In this document: piece after piece, positions 1 to 5,814 of the stretch | Numbering within the stretch: position 1 is the first letter of the stretch | How the letters are laid out: each line of letters starts with the position of its first letter | From: an uncultured Clostridia bacterium | Lineage (GTDB): Bacteria > Bacillota > Clostridia > TANB77 > CAG-465 | Direction: 5' to 3' | Assembly: GCA_947628575.1 (NCBI GenBank) | Contig: CANRAK010000059.1 | Location: forward strand, 1-7,932 | DNA length: 7,932 nt | Position numbers and translations under genes: made by a program | The notes under the pieces: model-generated | The model's database searches: none | What the model was told of the DNA's origin: nothing | Seen by the model: the letters and a program-made list of their open reading frames with translations, nothing else

Positions 1-417
1 GAAACAACACCACCTAAAAGATATAATTCAGGGTCAATGATACTTGCAATGGAAAATGCAGGTAAATTAATTGAAGATGAAACATTAAGAGAACAAATTA
101 AAGGTAGTGGAATTGGTACAAGTGCTACAAGAGCTGAAATAATAAAAAAGCTCGAAAAGATAGACTATATTAATACTAATAATAAAACACAAATACTAAC
201 ACCTACTAAAAGAGGAGAGGCAGTTTATGATATTGTTTTAAAGACAATGCCAGATTTATTAAATCCAGAGCTTACTGCAAGCTGGGAAAAAGGACTTACT
301 ATGGTAGCACAAAAAGAGATAACAGCCGATGAATTTATGGCTAAACTTGAAAGCTATATACGAAATAAGGTAGTTAGATTTAAAAAGACTAGAAATGAGT
401 ATTTGTATGGCTTTTAA
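1..417 (+). CDS. topB: DNA topoisomerase III (type IA), C-terminal part, 5' end outside the window
   Basis: Type IA topoisomerases cut one DNA strand through a tyrosine intermediate and pass the other strand, resolving recombination and replication intermediates. Only the last 138 residues are here; the frame is open from base 1. Visible are the segment PPKRYNSGSMILAMENAG and then GSGIGTSATRAEIIKKL, the topoisomerase III version of the conserved GIGTPATRA motif of the central domain (topoisomerase I has GIGRPSTYA instead). LLNPELTASWEKGL is typical of the end of this domain. The catalytic tyrosine and Toprim domain lie upstream, outside the window. The protein stops soon after the core and shows no cysteine zinc-finger repeats, as in many clostridial TopB-like proteins. 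It is not the usual upstream neighbour of frr (normally pyrH), and a promoter separates the two, so they are probably independent units. Family assignment is firm; the exact symbol (topB or a mobile-element relative) is less certain. Confidence 0.88.
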   Translation, partial: ETTPPKRYNSGSMILAMENAGKLIEDETLREQIKGSGIGTSATRAEIIKKLEKIDYINTNNKTQILTPTKRGEAVYDIVLKTMPDLLNPELTASWEKGLTMVAQKEITADEFMAKLESYIRNKVVRFKKTRNEYLYGF

Positions 418-420
418 GTA

Positions 421-448
421 TTGATATTTTTATTTTTTATTGTATAAT
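421..448 (+). promoter_or_regulatory. Predicted sigma-A promoter of the frr-cdsA-rseP-bofA operon
   Basis: TTGATA at 421-426 and a perfect TATAAT at 443-448 are 16 bases apart, just after the topB stop. Transcription would begin near 455, leaving a leader of about 33 bases that contains AAGGAG (471-476) ahead of the frr ATG at 488. No other gap in the four-gene operon is large enough for a separate promoter. Inferred from the sequence only. Confidence 0.6.
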
Positions 449-487
449 TATATTATGTGGAATTTTTTTAAAGGAGAGTTATAAATT

Positions 488-1036
488 ATGGAATATGAAG
501 AAATAGAAGAAAAAATGCAAAAAGCTATTGATTATTTATGCGAAGAATTAGCAGGAATTAGAGCAGGAAGAGCTAATCCAGCTATACTAAACAAAGTAAC
601 AGTAGAATATTATGGTGTACAAACACCTTTAAACCAAATAGGTGCAATATCTGTACCAGAAGCTAGACAAATATTAATAACACCATGGGATAGATCACTT
701 CTTGGTGCAATAACAAAAGCTATACAAGTAGCTGAGCTTGGTGTTAACCCAATAAATGATGGAAATGGTATCAGATTAACTTTTCCAGAACTAAATGAAG
801 ATAGAAGAAAACAAATTGTAAAAGATGTTAGAGCTTTAGGAGAAGAAGCTAAAATCGCTATAAGAAATGTAAGAAGAGATGGAATAGACGATGCAAAAAA
901 ATTAAAAGCAGCAGGTGAAATGACTGAAGATGAACTAAAAGGAGCAGAAGAAAAGGTACAAAAAATTACAGATAAATATACAGAAAAAGTAGAAGAAGTT
1001 ATAGCTGAAAAAGAGAAAGAGGTAATGGAAGTTTAA
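488..1036 (+). CDS. frr: Ribosome recycling factor
   Basis: RRF works with EF-G and IF3 to split the post-termination ribosome into subunits after a stop codon; it is a cytoplasmic, essential protein. The 182-residue product has the family's usual length (about 185). It shows the N-terminal helix with IRAGRANP (residues 24-31), the beta-domain segment GVQTPLNQIGAISVPEAR (43-60), ITPWD (64-68), the NDGNGIRLTFPELNEDRRK stretch (about 90-108), and the arginine-rich IRNVRRD helix (125-131), which corresponds to the ribosome-contacting surface in known RRFs. The highly charged C-terminal helix closes the three-helix bundle. The ATG start is preceded by AAGGAG at 471-476. It is the first gene of a close-packed operon. 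The usual pyrH is not upstream and the usual uppS is not downstream. Confidence 0.98.
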   Translation: MEYEEIEEKMQKAIDYLCEELAGIRAGRANPAILNKVTVEYYGVQTPLNQIGAISVPEARQILITPWDRSLLGAITKAIQVAELGVNPINDGNGIRLTFPELNEDRRKQIVKDVRALGEEAKIAIRNVRRDGIDDAKKLKAAGEMTEDELKGAEEKVQKITDKYTEKVEEVIAEKEKEVMEV

Positions 1037-1052
1037 AGTGGGGGTTTTTTAA

Positions 1053-1880
1053 TTGAAAGAGGGTTTTAAAAGAATAGCAACCGCATTTCTTTTTATGATA
1101 GTATTAATAACAGTTTTTGTTATCAATAATCCAATAGTAGACTCTGCTTTTGTAGTATTATTATCATTTTTAGGAATGTATGAATATAACAAATGCTTTA
1201 AAGCAAAAGGGCATAAACCTATATCGTTAATAGGATATATAAGTTGTTTAGGTGTATTATTAGTAGGAGCAAATATAGACTACAAGGTAAAAATAAATAT
1301 TGTAGCAATTGCTTTACCAATAATACTTATACTAATGTTTGCATATATAGTAGTAAAAAAATTAGAAGTGGGCATTGTTGATTTAGCTATAACAGCGTTA
1401 TCAATAATATATATTCCATTCTTATTTTCATTTATTAAGTTATTAGCTATATTACCAAATGGTAGAATATTCTTACTGCTTGCTTTTGCAAGTGCTATGG
1501 CAACAGATACATTTGCTTATGAGATTGGCTCTAGATTTGGAAAACACAAGTTATCACCAATTGTAAGCCCTAAAAAGAGTATTGAAGGCTCAATAGCAGG
1601 TATTATAGGCTCAATTGTTGCATGCGTTGTTATAAGTATTATAACTAATACATATTTTAATACTAACTTTAATATAATAGTAATAGCAGTTATGGGATTA
1701 GTTTTAAGTATAGTAGGACAAATAGGAGATTTAGCAGCATCTTCAATAAAAAGATACTGTGAACAAAAAGACTTTAGTAACTTATTGCCAGGACATGGTG
1801 GCGTACTAGATAGATTTGATAGTGTAATGTTTATAGTACCAATTATGTACGCATTTACATATATATTAAGTATAATTTAA
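1053..1880 (+). CDS. cdsA: Phosphatidate cytidylyltransferase (CDP-diacylglycerol synthase)
   Basis: CdsA makes CDP-diacylglycerol from CTP and phosphatidic acid, the branch-point precursor of phosphatidylglycerol and other membrane phospholipids. The 275-residue protein has several hydrophobic segments expected to cross the membrane (for example residues 8-24, 80-100, 108-135, 175-197, 207-228). The cytidylyltransferase signature is complete at residues 230-256: S-x-I-K-R, then K-D, then LPGHGGVLDRFD with its metal-binding aspartates. A second conserved block, ATDTFAYEIGSRFGKHKL followed by SPKKSIEG, precedes it. The start is a TTG at 1053, supported by a G-rich ribosome site (GTGGGGG, 1038-1044) eight bases before it and by the family-like start MKEGFKRIATA; the next ATG would remove part of the first membrane helix. 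It starts 16 bases after frr, where many relatives carry uppS. Confidence 0.97.
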   Translation: MKEGFKRIATAFLFMIVLITVFVINNPIVDSAFVVLLSFLGMYEYNKCFKAKGHKPISLIGYISCLGVLLVGANIDYKVKINIVAIALPIILILMFAYIVVKKLEVGIVDLAITALSIIYIPFLFSFIKLLAILPNGRIFLLLAFASAMATDTFAYEIGSRFGKHKLSPIVSPKKSIEGSIAGIIGSIVACVVISIITNTYFNTNFNIIVIAVMGLVLSIVGQIGDLAASSIKRYCEQKDFSNLLPGHGGVLDRFDSVMFIVPIMYAFTYILSII

Positions 1881-1885
1881 GGAGG
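1879..1885 (+). promoter_or_regulatory. Ribosome binding site that fixes the TTG start of rseP
   Basis: AAGGAGG overlaps the cdsA TAA stop (1878-1880) and lies eight bases before TTG at 1894. There is no nearby ATG in frame before the zinc-binding HEFGH motif, so the strong site and the need to keep the first membrane helix together decide this non-ATG start. Confidence 0.75.
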
Positions 1886-1893
1886 CCGGTAAA

Positions 1894-3156
1894 TTGATAG
1901 GTTTTTTAATAACCATTATAAAACTTTTAGCAATAATTTTAGTTGTAGCAACTATTCATGAGTTTGGACATTTTTTAGCTAGTAAATTACTAAAAGTTGG
2001 AGTTGATGAATTTTCAATAGGATTTGGACCAAAAATAGTGCAGAAAAAATTTAAAGGTACAATGTATTCTTTAAGATGGTTACCTCTTGGTGGATATTGT
2101 GCTATTGAGGGAGAAGAGCCTAGTGAAGATGGTATAGAGACAGATAGCTCATACCAAAAGAAGAATGCTTTTGAAAAAATAATAATTCTTTCAATGGGTG
2201 TTATATTTAACTTTATTTTAGCACTTGTTGTATTTTTATGTGTATATCTTCCAGGTAATGTTGCAACAACTGAAATAAGATCTTTCAGTAACAATTCAGT
2301 ATTACTTGAGGCTGGACTTCAAGAGGGAGATAAAATAGTATCATTAAATGGAAAAAAAGTAGAACTATATTCTCAAATATCTAATTTTAGATTAGGTGAG
2401 GGAGTTAAAGATGTTCAATTACAGTATGAAAGAGATGGAAAAATAAACGAAGTTACTGTAAAGAATGCACAAACTACTGAGGGTAAAATTGGAATTAACT
2501 TTAAAGTAGATGAAAATGGTGAGTCAAAAAATATAGTAGAGCTTACAGGTGCAGGTACTAGTGCTGCTAAAATTGGTATAAAATCTGGAGATATAATCTT
2601 ATCTGTGGATGGTATATCTACACCAGACGCTACAAGTGTAGTAGAAACTATAAAAGATAAAGCTGGAAAAGAAATTAAAGTTCAAGTACAAAGAGGAGAA
2701 GAAATATTAGATTTCAACCTTACACCAGAAGCTAAAGAGGTTTTTGACTTAGGTATAGGAAGTATAGCAACAGAAAAATCTAATTTAAAATATGCATTTA
2801 TTGAGACTATTGAGAATATAAAGAATATAGTAGGTTCATACTTAGACTTATTTACAGGTAAAGTATCTATAAATAATATGTCAGGTATAGTTGGAATAGG
2901 TGAAGTTGTTTCTAAAAGTCAAGGAATAATTAATTTCTTTATGCTAATGGCAATGATTAGTATGGCTGTTGGTGTAGCAAATATCTTACCATTTCCACCA
3001 CTTGATGGAGGAAAAATATTCTTAGTTTTAATAGAATGTGTTACTAGAAAAAAAGTATCAGAAAAAGTTGAACTTACAGTATCATATATTGGACTTGGAT
3101 TATTATTACTACTAACATTATTTGTTACATATAAAGATATAATACGAATTATATAA
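1894..3156 (+). CDS. rseP: RseP/RasP-type site-2 intramembrane zinc metalloprotease with tandem PDZ domains
   Basis: Site-2 proteases cut membrane-spanning segments of anti-sigma factors and of leftover signal peptides after a first extracytoplasmic cut. The 420-residue product has the family's normal length (B. subtilis RasP is about 420). The zinc-binding HEFGH lies at residues 22-26 in the first membrane helix, and NILPFPPLDGG at 363-373 supplies the third ligand, D371. Between them are two PDZ-like modules, about 125-190 (EAGLQEGDKIVSLNG) and 212-280 (KIGIKSGDIILSVDG), which screen substrates sterically in E. coli RseP. The conserved GPVGI element is present as SGIVGIG (330-336), with isoleucine in place of the usual proline. 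Start is TTG at 1894 behind AAGGAGG. It lies 13 bases after cdsA, where dxr is often found, and 16 bases before a BofA-family gene. Substrates (anti-sigma factor) cannot be told from the window. Confidence 0.96.
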   Translation: MIGFLITIIKLLAIILVVATIHEFGHFLASKLLKVGVDEFSIGFGPKIVQKKFKGTMYSLRWLPLGGYCAIEGEEPSEDGIETDSSYQKKNAFEKIIILSMGVIFNFILALVVFLCVYLPGNVATTEIRSFSNNSVLLEAGLQEGDKIVSLNGKKVELYSQISNFRLGEGVKDVQLQYERDGKINEVTVKNAQTTEGKIGINFKVDENGESKNIVELTGAGTSAAKIGIKSGDIILSVDGISTPDATSVVETIKDKAGKEIKVQVQRGEEILDFNLTPEAKEVFDLGIGSIATEKSNLKYAFIETIENIKNIVGSYLDLFTGKVSINNMSGIVGIGEVVSKSQGIINFFMLMAMISMAVGVANILPFPPLDGGKIFLVLIECVTRKKVSEKVELTVSYIGLGLLLLLTLFVTYKDIIRII

Positions 3157-3172
3157 TAAGGAGGATGATATT

Positions 3173-3430
3173 ATGACAGAAGCATATATTGTTCTAATAT
3201 TTGCTGCTATTGCTGTATTAGTAGTTGCAAAATTACTAGCATGGCCAGTAAAGAAAATTATGAAGCTAGCAATTAATATAGTACTTGGTGTTATCTTAAT
3301 TTATTTAGTTAATACATTTGGAGTAAATATTGGTATATCAATACCATTTAATATAGTTACAGCTCTTGTAGCAGGTATATTAGGCGTTCCTGGAGTAATA
3401 TTACTTATTATAATTAATTTCTTTAAATAA
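3173..3430 (+). CDS. bofA: BofA-family membrane protein (pro-sigma-K processing inhibitor-like)
   Basis: In Bacillus subtilis BofA, with SpoIVFA, holds the intramembrane protease SpoIVFB inactive until an engulfed forespore signals, delaying sigma-K activation. This 85-residue protein has the family length (B. subtilis 87). It is almost wholly hydrophobic, with one segment at about 5-23, a basic stretch WPVKKIMK (24-31), a second segment at 32-47, and a C-terminal hydrophobic region at 64-84. The hallmark region IPFNIVTALVAGILGVPG (57-74) matches the family closely. From memory, the B. subtilis residues needed for inhibition are N48, N61 and T64; equivalents here are N47, N60 and T63. AAGGAGG (3158-3164) stands eight bases before the ATG. 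The gene sits 16 bases behind rseP, itself a site-2 protease, rather than behind recR as in many Firmicutes. Family call is strong; whether it controls SpoIVFB, RseP or something else is open. Confidence 0.88.
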   Translation: MTEAYIVLIFAAIAVLVVAKLLAWPVKKIMKLAINIVLGVILIYLVNTFGVNIGISIPFNIVTALVAGILGVPGVILLIIINFFK

Positions 3431-3444
3431 TAATTTGTAATTTT

Positions 3445-3473
3445 TGCATGTTGTATATTTTATTTATTATAAC
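3445..3473 (+). promoter_or_regulatory. Possible sigma-A-like promoter ahead of sleB-ypeB
   Basis: TTGCAT (3445-3450) and TATAAC (3468-3473) are 17 bases apart in the 67-base gap after bofA, and would start RNA near 3480, just before the AGGTGA ribosome site. The match is imperfect, and sleB of Bacillus is made in the forespore under sigma-G, so a different sigma factor may be used. Weak inference from sequence. Confidence 0.25.
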
Positions 3474-3486
3474 TCAAACTAATATT

Positions 3487-3492
3487 AGGTGA
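3487..3492 (+). promoter_or_regulatory. Ribosome binding site deciding the sleB start
   Basis: AGGTGA is a good match to the anti-Shine-Dalgarno partner and is five bases before the ATG at 3498. It contains the GTG at 3489 that could otherwise be taken as a start, so ATG 3498 is preferred. Confidence 0.65.
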
Positions 3493-3497
3493 AAGTT

Positions 3498-3974
3498 ATG
3501 AAAAATAGATATATAGCATGCTTTTTTATTGCACTTTTTTTAGTATATGGAGTTGTATATTCTAAAACACAAAAAGCTCAAAGCTCTATTTCAACAGATA
3601 AAGTATCAGGAGATAATATGATAGAGTTACTAGCTCGCCTAATTAATGGTGAGGCAAGAGGTGAGCCATATATAGGGCAAGTAGCAGTTGGAGCAGTTAT
3701 AATGAATAGAGTTAAAGACGCATCTTTTCCTAATACAATAGCAGGAGTAATATATCAAAAGGGACAATTTTCATGTGTTACTGATGGACAATTTGATGTA
3801 GAGATAGATGAAGATACGACTGTGTATAAAGCAGCACAAGATGCAATGAATGGTGTAGATCCAACAAATGGTGCTCTTTATTTTTATAATCCTGCTAAAA
3901 CAAAAAGCAAGTGGCTTTTCTCATTAAAAACAGTTACTACTATCGGAAAGCATGTGTTTGCTATGGAGGAATAG
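3498..3974 (+). CDS. sleB: Spore cortex lytic enzyme SleB-type (cell wall hydrolase, Hydrolase_2 family), short form
   Basis: SleB is a lytic transglycosylase that degrades the muramic-lactam-containing cortex peptidoglycan during spore germination. The 158-residue product begins with a basic residue and hydrophobic stretch (residues 4-22, signal peptide or anchor), then a short linker, and the catalytic domain from about 41 to 155. The motif NGEARGEP (50-57) contains E52, the expected catalytic glutamate, followed by GQVAVGAVIMNRV (60-72), GQFSCVTDGQF (89-99) and ALYFYNP (126-132). Bacillus SleB is about twice as long because it has an N-terminal peptidoglycan-binding domain, which is absent here; CwlJ also lacks that domain but has no signal peptide. 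The SleB call is therefore supported by the signal segment and by ypeB starting two bases after the stop. Start chosen at ATG 3498 behind AGGTGA rather than GTG 3489. Confidence 0.9.
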   Translation: MKNRYIACFFIALFLVYGVVYSKTQKAQSSISTDKVSGDNMIELLARLINGEARGEPYIGQVAVGAVIMNRVKDASFPNTIAGVIYQKGQFSCVTDGQFDVEIDEDTTVYKAAQDAMNGVDPTNGALYFYNPAKTKSKWLFSLKTVTTIGKHVFAMEE

Positions 3975-3976
3975 TA

Positions 3977-5350
3977 ATGCTTGAAAAATTTGAGAAAAAA
4001 ATCATAGATATAAAGAAAAGAATAGGTAGTAAAAATCTAGGTATATTATATTTTGCTATTTTCTCGTTATTAATATTAGGTGGTATGATACTTTTAAAAA
4101 AGTTCAAGCTAGAAAAGCAAAATGTTCAAGACGGATATAATAGAAGTATGTATGATTTTGTATCTAATGTGAATAATGTTGAAAATGAGATAGCTAAATT
4201 AAAAATAACTAGTAATGATACATATACTTTAACAACACTTGCTAGTGTATTTGCAAAAGCTAATAGTGCAAAAGCAAATTTAGATATATTACCATTTTCA
4301 GCTGAAAGTATAGCTAATGTATCTAAGTTCTTAACACAAGTAAGTGATTTTTCATATTCTTTAATGCGTAATGTAATAAACGGAGATAATATCTCAAATT
4401 ACAAGGAAGAAATTGACACTATTTATTCTAAAATAAGTGATTTATCTAAAGTTACAGAAGAAATATATGCAGATTTAAATAGTAATAATATAAAATGGGA
4501 TGAACTTGAAAAGGTAGGAAATGATAAAATACAAAATTCAGATGCAGAATCTGAACTATCTAGTGCAAATAAAATTGGAAAAACATTTACAGAATATGAA
4601 GGAATAATATATGATGGAGCTTTTTCTAATCATATATTAACACGAAATGCAAATTATCTTACAGGGGATAATTTATCTCAAGAAGAAGTAGAAGATAAAT
4701 TAAAAAGTATGCTAGATATAGAAAGTATAGCTTTTAAGGAAGAACAAGATGGTAGATTACCATTATATGTATTTGCAGTTAAGCTAAAAGGAGAGGAAGT
4801 AGAAAAAACTGTATATGCAACTAAACAGGATGGTAAAATATATCAAATTATATCAGATAGAAAAGTAGAACGTGAATATATAAATATTGAGCAAGCTAAA
4901 AAGAAAGCAATAGAGTTTGCAAATAAACTAGAGGTCTATGATATAGTTGATACATATTATCTTAAAGGTGAAAATACAGCTACAATTTCTTTTGCAGGTA
5001 TTCAAGATGACGTAGTTATATATTCAGATTTAATAAAGATAAAAGTAGCATTAGATAATGGCGAGATTTTAGCGTATGAAGCTAATGGGTATATTTTTAA
5101 TCATAAAGAAAGAGAAATTACTCCGCAAAAGAGTATAGAAGAAGCACGAGAAAAAATATATAAAGATTTAAATATAGATAGTGAAAAATTGTGTGTAATA
5201 CCAAATGACTCTAAAGATGAAGTACTTGTATATGAGTTTTCAGGTACACTAGATGAAAAAAGGTTTCTAGTATATATAAATGCTAATACTTTAGTTGAAG
5301 AAAAAATATATATTGTACTTGAAACACCAGGTGGAATAATGACTATATAG
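3977..5350 (+). CDS. ypeB: Germination protein YpeB, PepSY repeats
   Basis: YpeB is needed for SleB to be retained and kept stable in the dormant spore; each protein depends on the other, and YpeB is proteolysed at germination. The 457-residue product fits the family length (about 450). A basic N-terminus is followed by one membrane segment (residues 21-40), then a helical YpeB domain (about 45-200) with the family features YNRSMYDF, DILPFSAE and SDFSYSL. The C-terminal half carries three PepSY-like repeats, at about 230-300, 303-372 and 382-457, ending in the conserved ETPGGIMTI. The ATG at 3977 is chosen because GGAGGA (3965-3970, inside the end of sleB) is six bases upstream; longer in-frame extensions would overlap sleB and lack a site. 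The two-base gap to sleB implies co-transcription and coupled translation. The regulator is probably a sporulation sigma factor, but no clear site is visible. Confidence 0.94.
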   Translation: MLEKFEKKIIDIKKRIGSKNLGILYFAIFSLLILGGMILLKKFKLEKQNVQDGYNRSMYDFVSNVNNVENEIAKLKITSNDTYTLTTLASVFAKANSAKANLDILPFSAESIANVSKFLTQVSDFSYSLMRNVINGDNISNYKEEIDTIYSKISDLSKVTEEIYADLNSNNIKWDELEKVGNDKIQNSDAESELSSANKIGKTFTEYEGIIYDGAFSNHILTRNANYLTGDNLSQEEVEDKLKSMLDIESIAFKEEQDGRLPLYVFAVKLKGEEVEKTVYATKQDGKIYQIISDRKVEREYINIEQAKKKAIEFANKLEVYDIVDTYYLKGENTATISFAGIQDDVVIYSDLIKIKVALDNGEILAYEANGYIFNHKEREITPQKSIEEAREKIYKDLNIDSEKLCVIPNDSKDEVLVYEFSGTLDEKRFLVYINANTLVEEKIYIVLETPGGIMTI

Positions 5351-5401
5351 ATTGAAAAAATGGAAAAAATATGGTATATAAAATAGAGGAGAAAATAAGA
5401 T

Positions 5402-5659
5402 ATGAAATATTTAGTAAAGTATGATGGAATAGTAATAGGAATATATGAAGTTATATCTGAAGAAAAAGTAAAATATACAGTAGATACTAAGGGTATAGAC
5501 GAAGTAAAAAGTAAAGGATATACATTATTACCTATACTAAGAAATACTAAAGAGGCAAAAGATATACCATTTTTTTCCACTATGATAAAAAACTGTGAAA
5601 GATTTAATGGTAGAATAAAATACCAAACAAATAAATTGGAATTAGAATTAATAGGATAA
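5402..5659 (+). CDS. Unrecognised small protein of 85 residues
   Basis: I do not recognise a named family. The gene looks real: GAGGAGA (5386-5392) lies nine bases before the ATG, the codon usage matches its neighbours, and a terminator-like hairpin follows its stop. The product begins with KYLVKYDGIVIGIYEV, which reads as two beta strands, followed by a charged middle part, and a C-terminal motif IPFFSTMIKNCERFNGR (about residues 56-72). There is no signal peptide, membrane helix or cysteine pair; it has one cysteine (C66), so it is probably a soluble cytoplasmic protein. It starts 51 bases after ypeB and may be the last gene of the sleB-ypeB unit, so a link to germination or sporulation is possible but only from position. 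Confidence 0.72.
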   Translation: MKYLVKYDGIVIGIYEVISEEKVKYTVDTKGIDEVKSKGYTLLPILRNTKEAKDIPFFSTMIKNCERFNGRIKYQTNKLELELIG

Positions 5660-5674
5660 ATAGTCCTGTTTTTT
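5650..5674 (+). terminator. Weak Rho-independent terminator candidate after the 85-residue gene
   Basis: AATAGGA (5650-5656) pairs with TCCTGTT (5664-5670), with one G-T pair, around a seven-base loop, and runs into TTTTTT (5669-5674). The TAA stop of the gene lies at the start of the loop. The stem is short and AT-rich, so termination may be inefficient. It is the only hairpin plus T-run seen between genes in this window. Confidence 0.4.
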
Positions 5675-5736
5675 CTTAGTTAAATTACAAAATTTTTAGA
5701 TTAATTTAAAATATAATTTAAATATAAAATAAATTA

Positions 5737-5765
5737 TTTACAAACGTTTGTTTATATGTTATACT
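5737..5765 (+). promoter_or_regulatory. Predicted sigma-A promoter of pcrA with extended -10
   Basis: TTTACA (5737-5742) and TATACT (5760-5765) are separated by 17 bases, and TGT immediately before the -10 gives an extended -10 element. An AT-rich tract lies upstream. Transcription would begin near 5771-5773, giving a leader of about 66 bases before the pcrA ATG. Confidence 0.55.
5740..5751. promoter_or_regulatory. Perfect 12-base palindrome overlapping the pcrA -35 (putative operator)
   Basis: ACAAACGTTTGT equals its own reverse complement. It covers the last three bases of the -35 and the first part of the spacer, a position where a bound repressor would block RNA polymerase. The central CG with AAA/TTT arms resembles LacI/PurR-type operators. 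An overlapping reading, CAAACGTTTGTTTA (5741-5754), fits 11 of 14 positions of the Gram-positive LexA consensus CGAACRNRYGTTYC, with a mismatch at the important G. The binding protein is unknown. Confidence 0.35.
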
Positions 5766-5804
5766 CATCTTGCAGATGATAGTATAAAGATACAAATAAA
5801 GAAG

Positions 5805-5811
5805 AAAGGAG
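5805..5811 (+). promoter_or_regulatory. Ribosome binding site in the pcrA leader, serving a short upstream frame
   Basis: AAAGGAG is the only strong ribosome site in the leader, but it lies 26 bases before the pcrA ATG at 5838, too far to serve it directly. It stands three bases before ATG 5815, which opens an eight-codon frame ending at pcrA. Confidence 0.45.
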
Positions 5812-5814
5812 ATT

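Noticed and set aside
1956..2294. 112-codon open frame on the - strand within rseP
   Set aside because: It lies wholly opposite the conserved zinc-site and PDZ coding part of rseP, has no family resemblance, and is a by-product of AT-rich codon usage.
3453..3481. Sigma-G-like promoter before sleB (GTATA, 17 bases, CAAACTA)
   Set aside because: It is one base off the -10 consensus and the RNA would start at about 3488, on top of the ribosome site, so sleB could hardly be translated from it.
3911..3976. Longer start for ypeB inside sleB
   Set aside because: The extension overlaps sleB, has no ribosome site and does not resemble YpeB; ATG 3977 behind GGAGGA begins with the expected basic tail and membrane helix.
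5352..5380. Promoter before the 85-residue gene (TTGAAA, 17 bases, TATATA)
   Set aside because: The RNA start would fall at the ribosome site (5386-5392), leaving no leader; in such AT-rich DNA the match is expected by chance.
5101..5580. 159-codon open frame on the - strand across the end of ypeB and the small gene
   Set aside because: It is opposite two supported genes and its translation is a hydrophobic, serine-rich mirror of their codons without a recognised domain.
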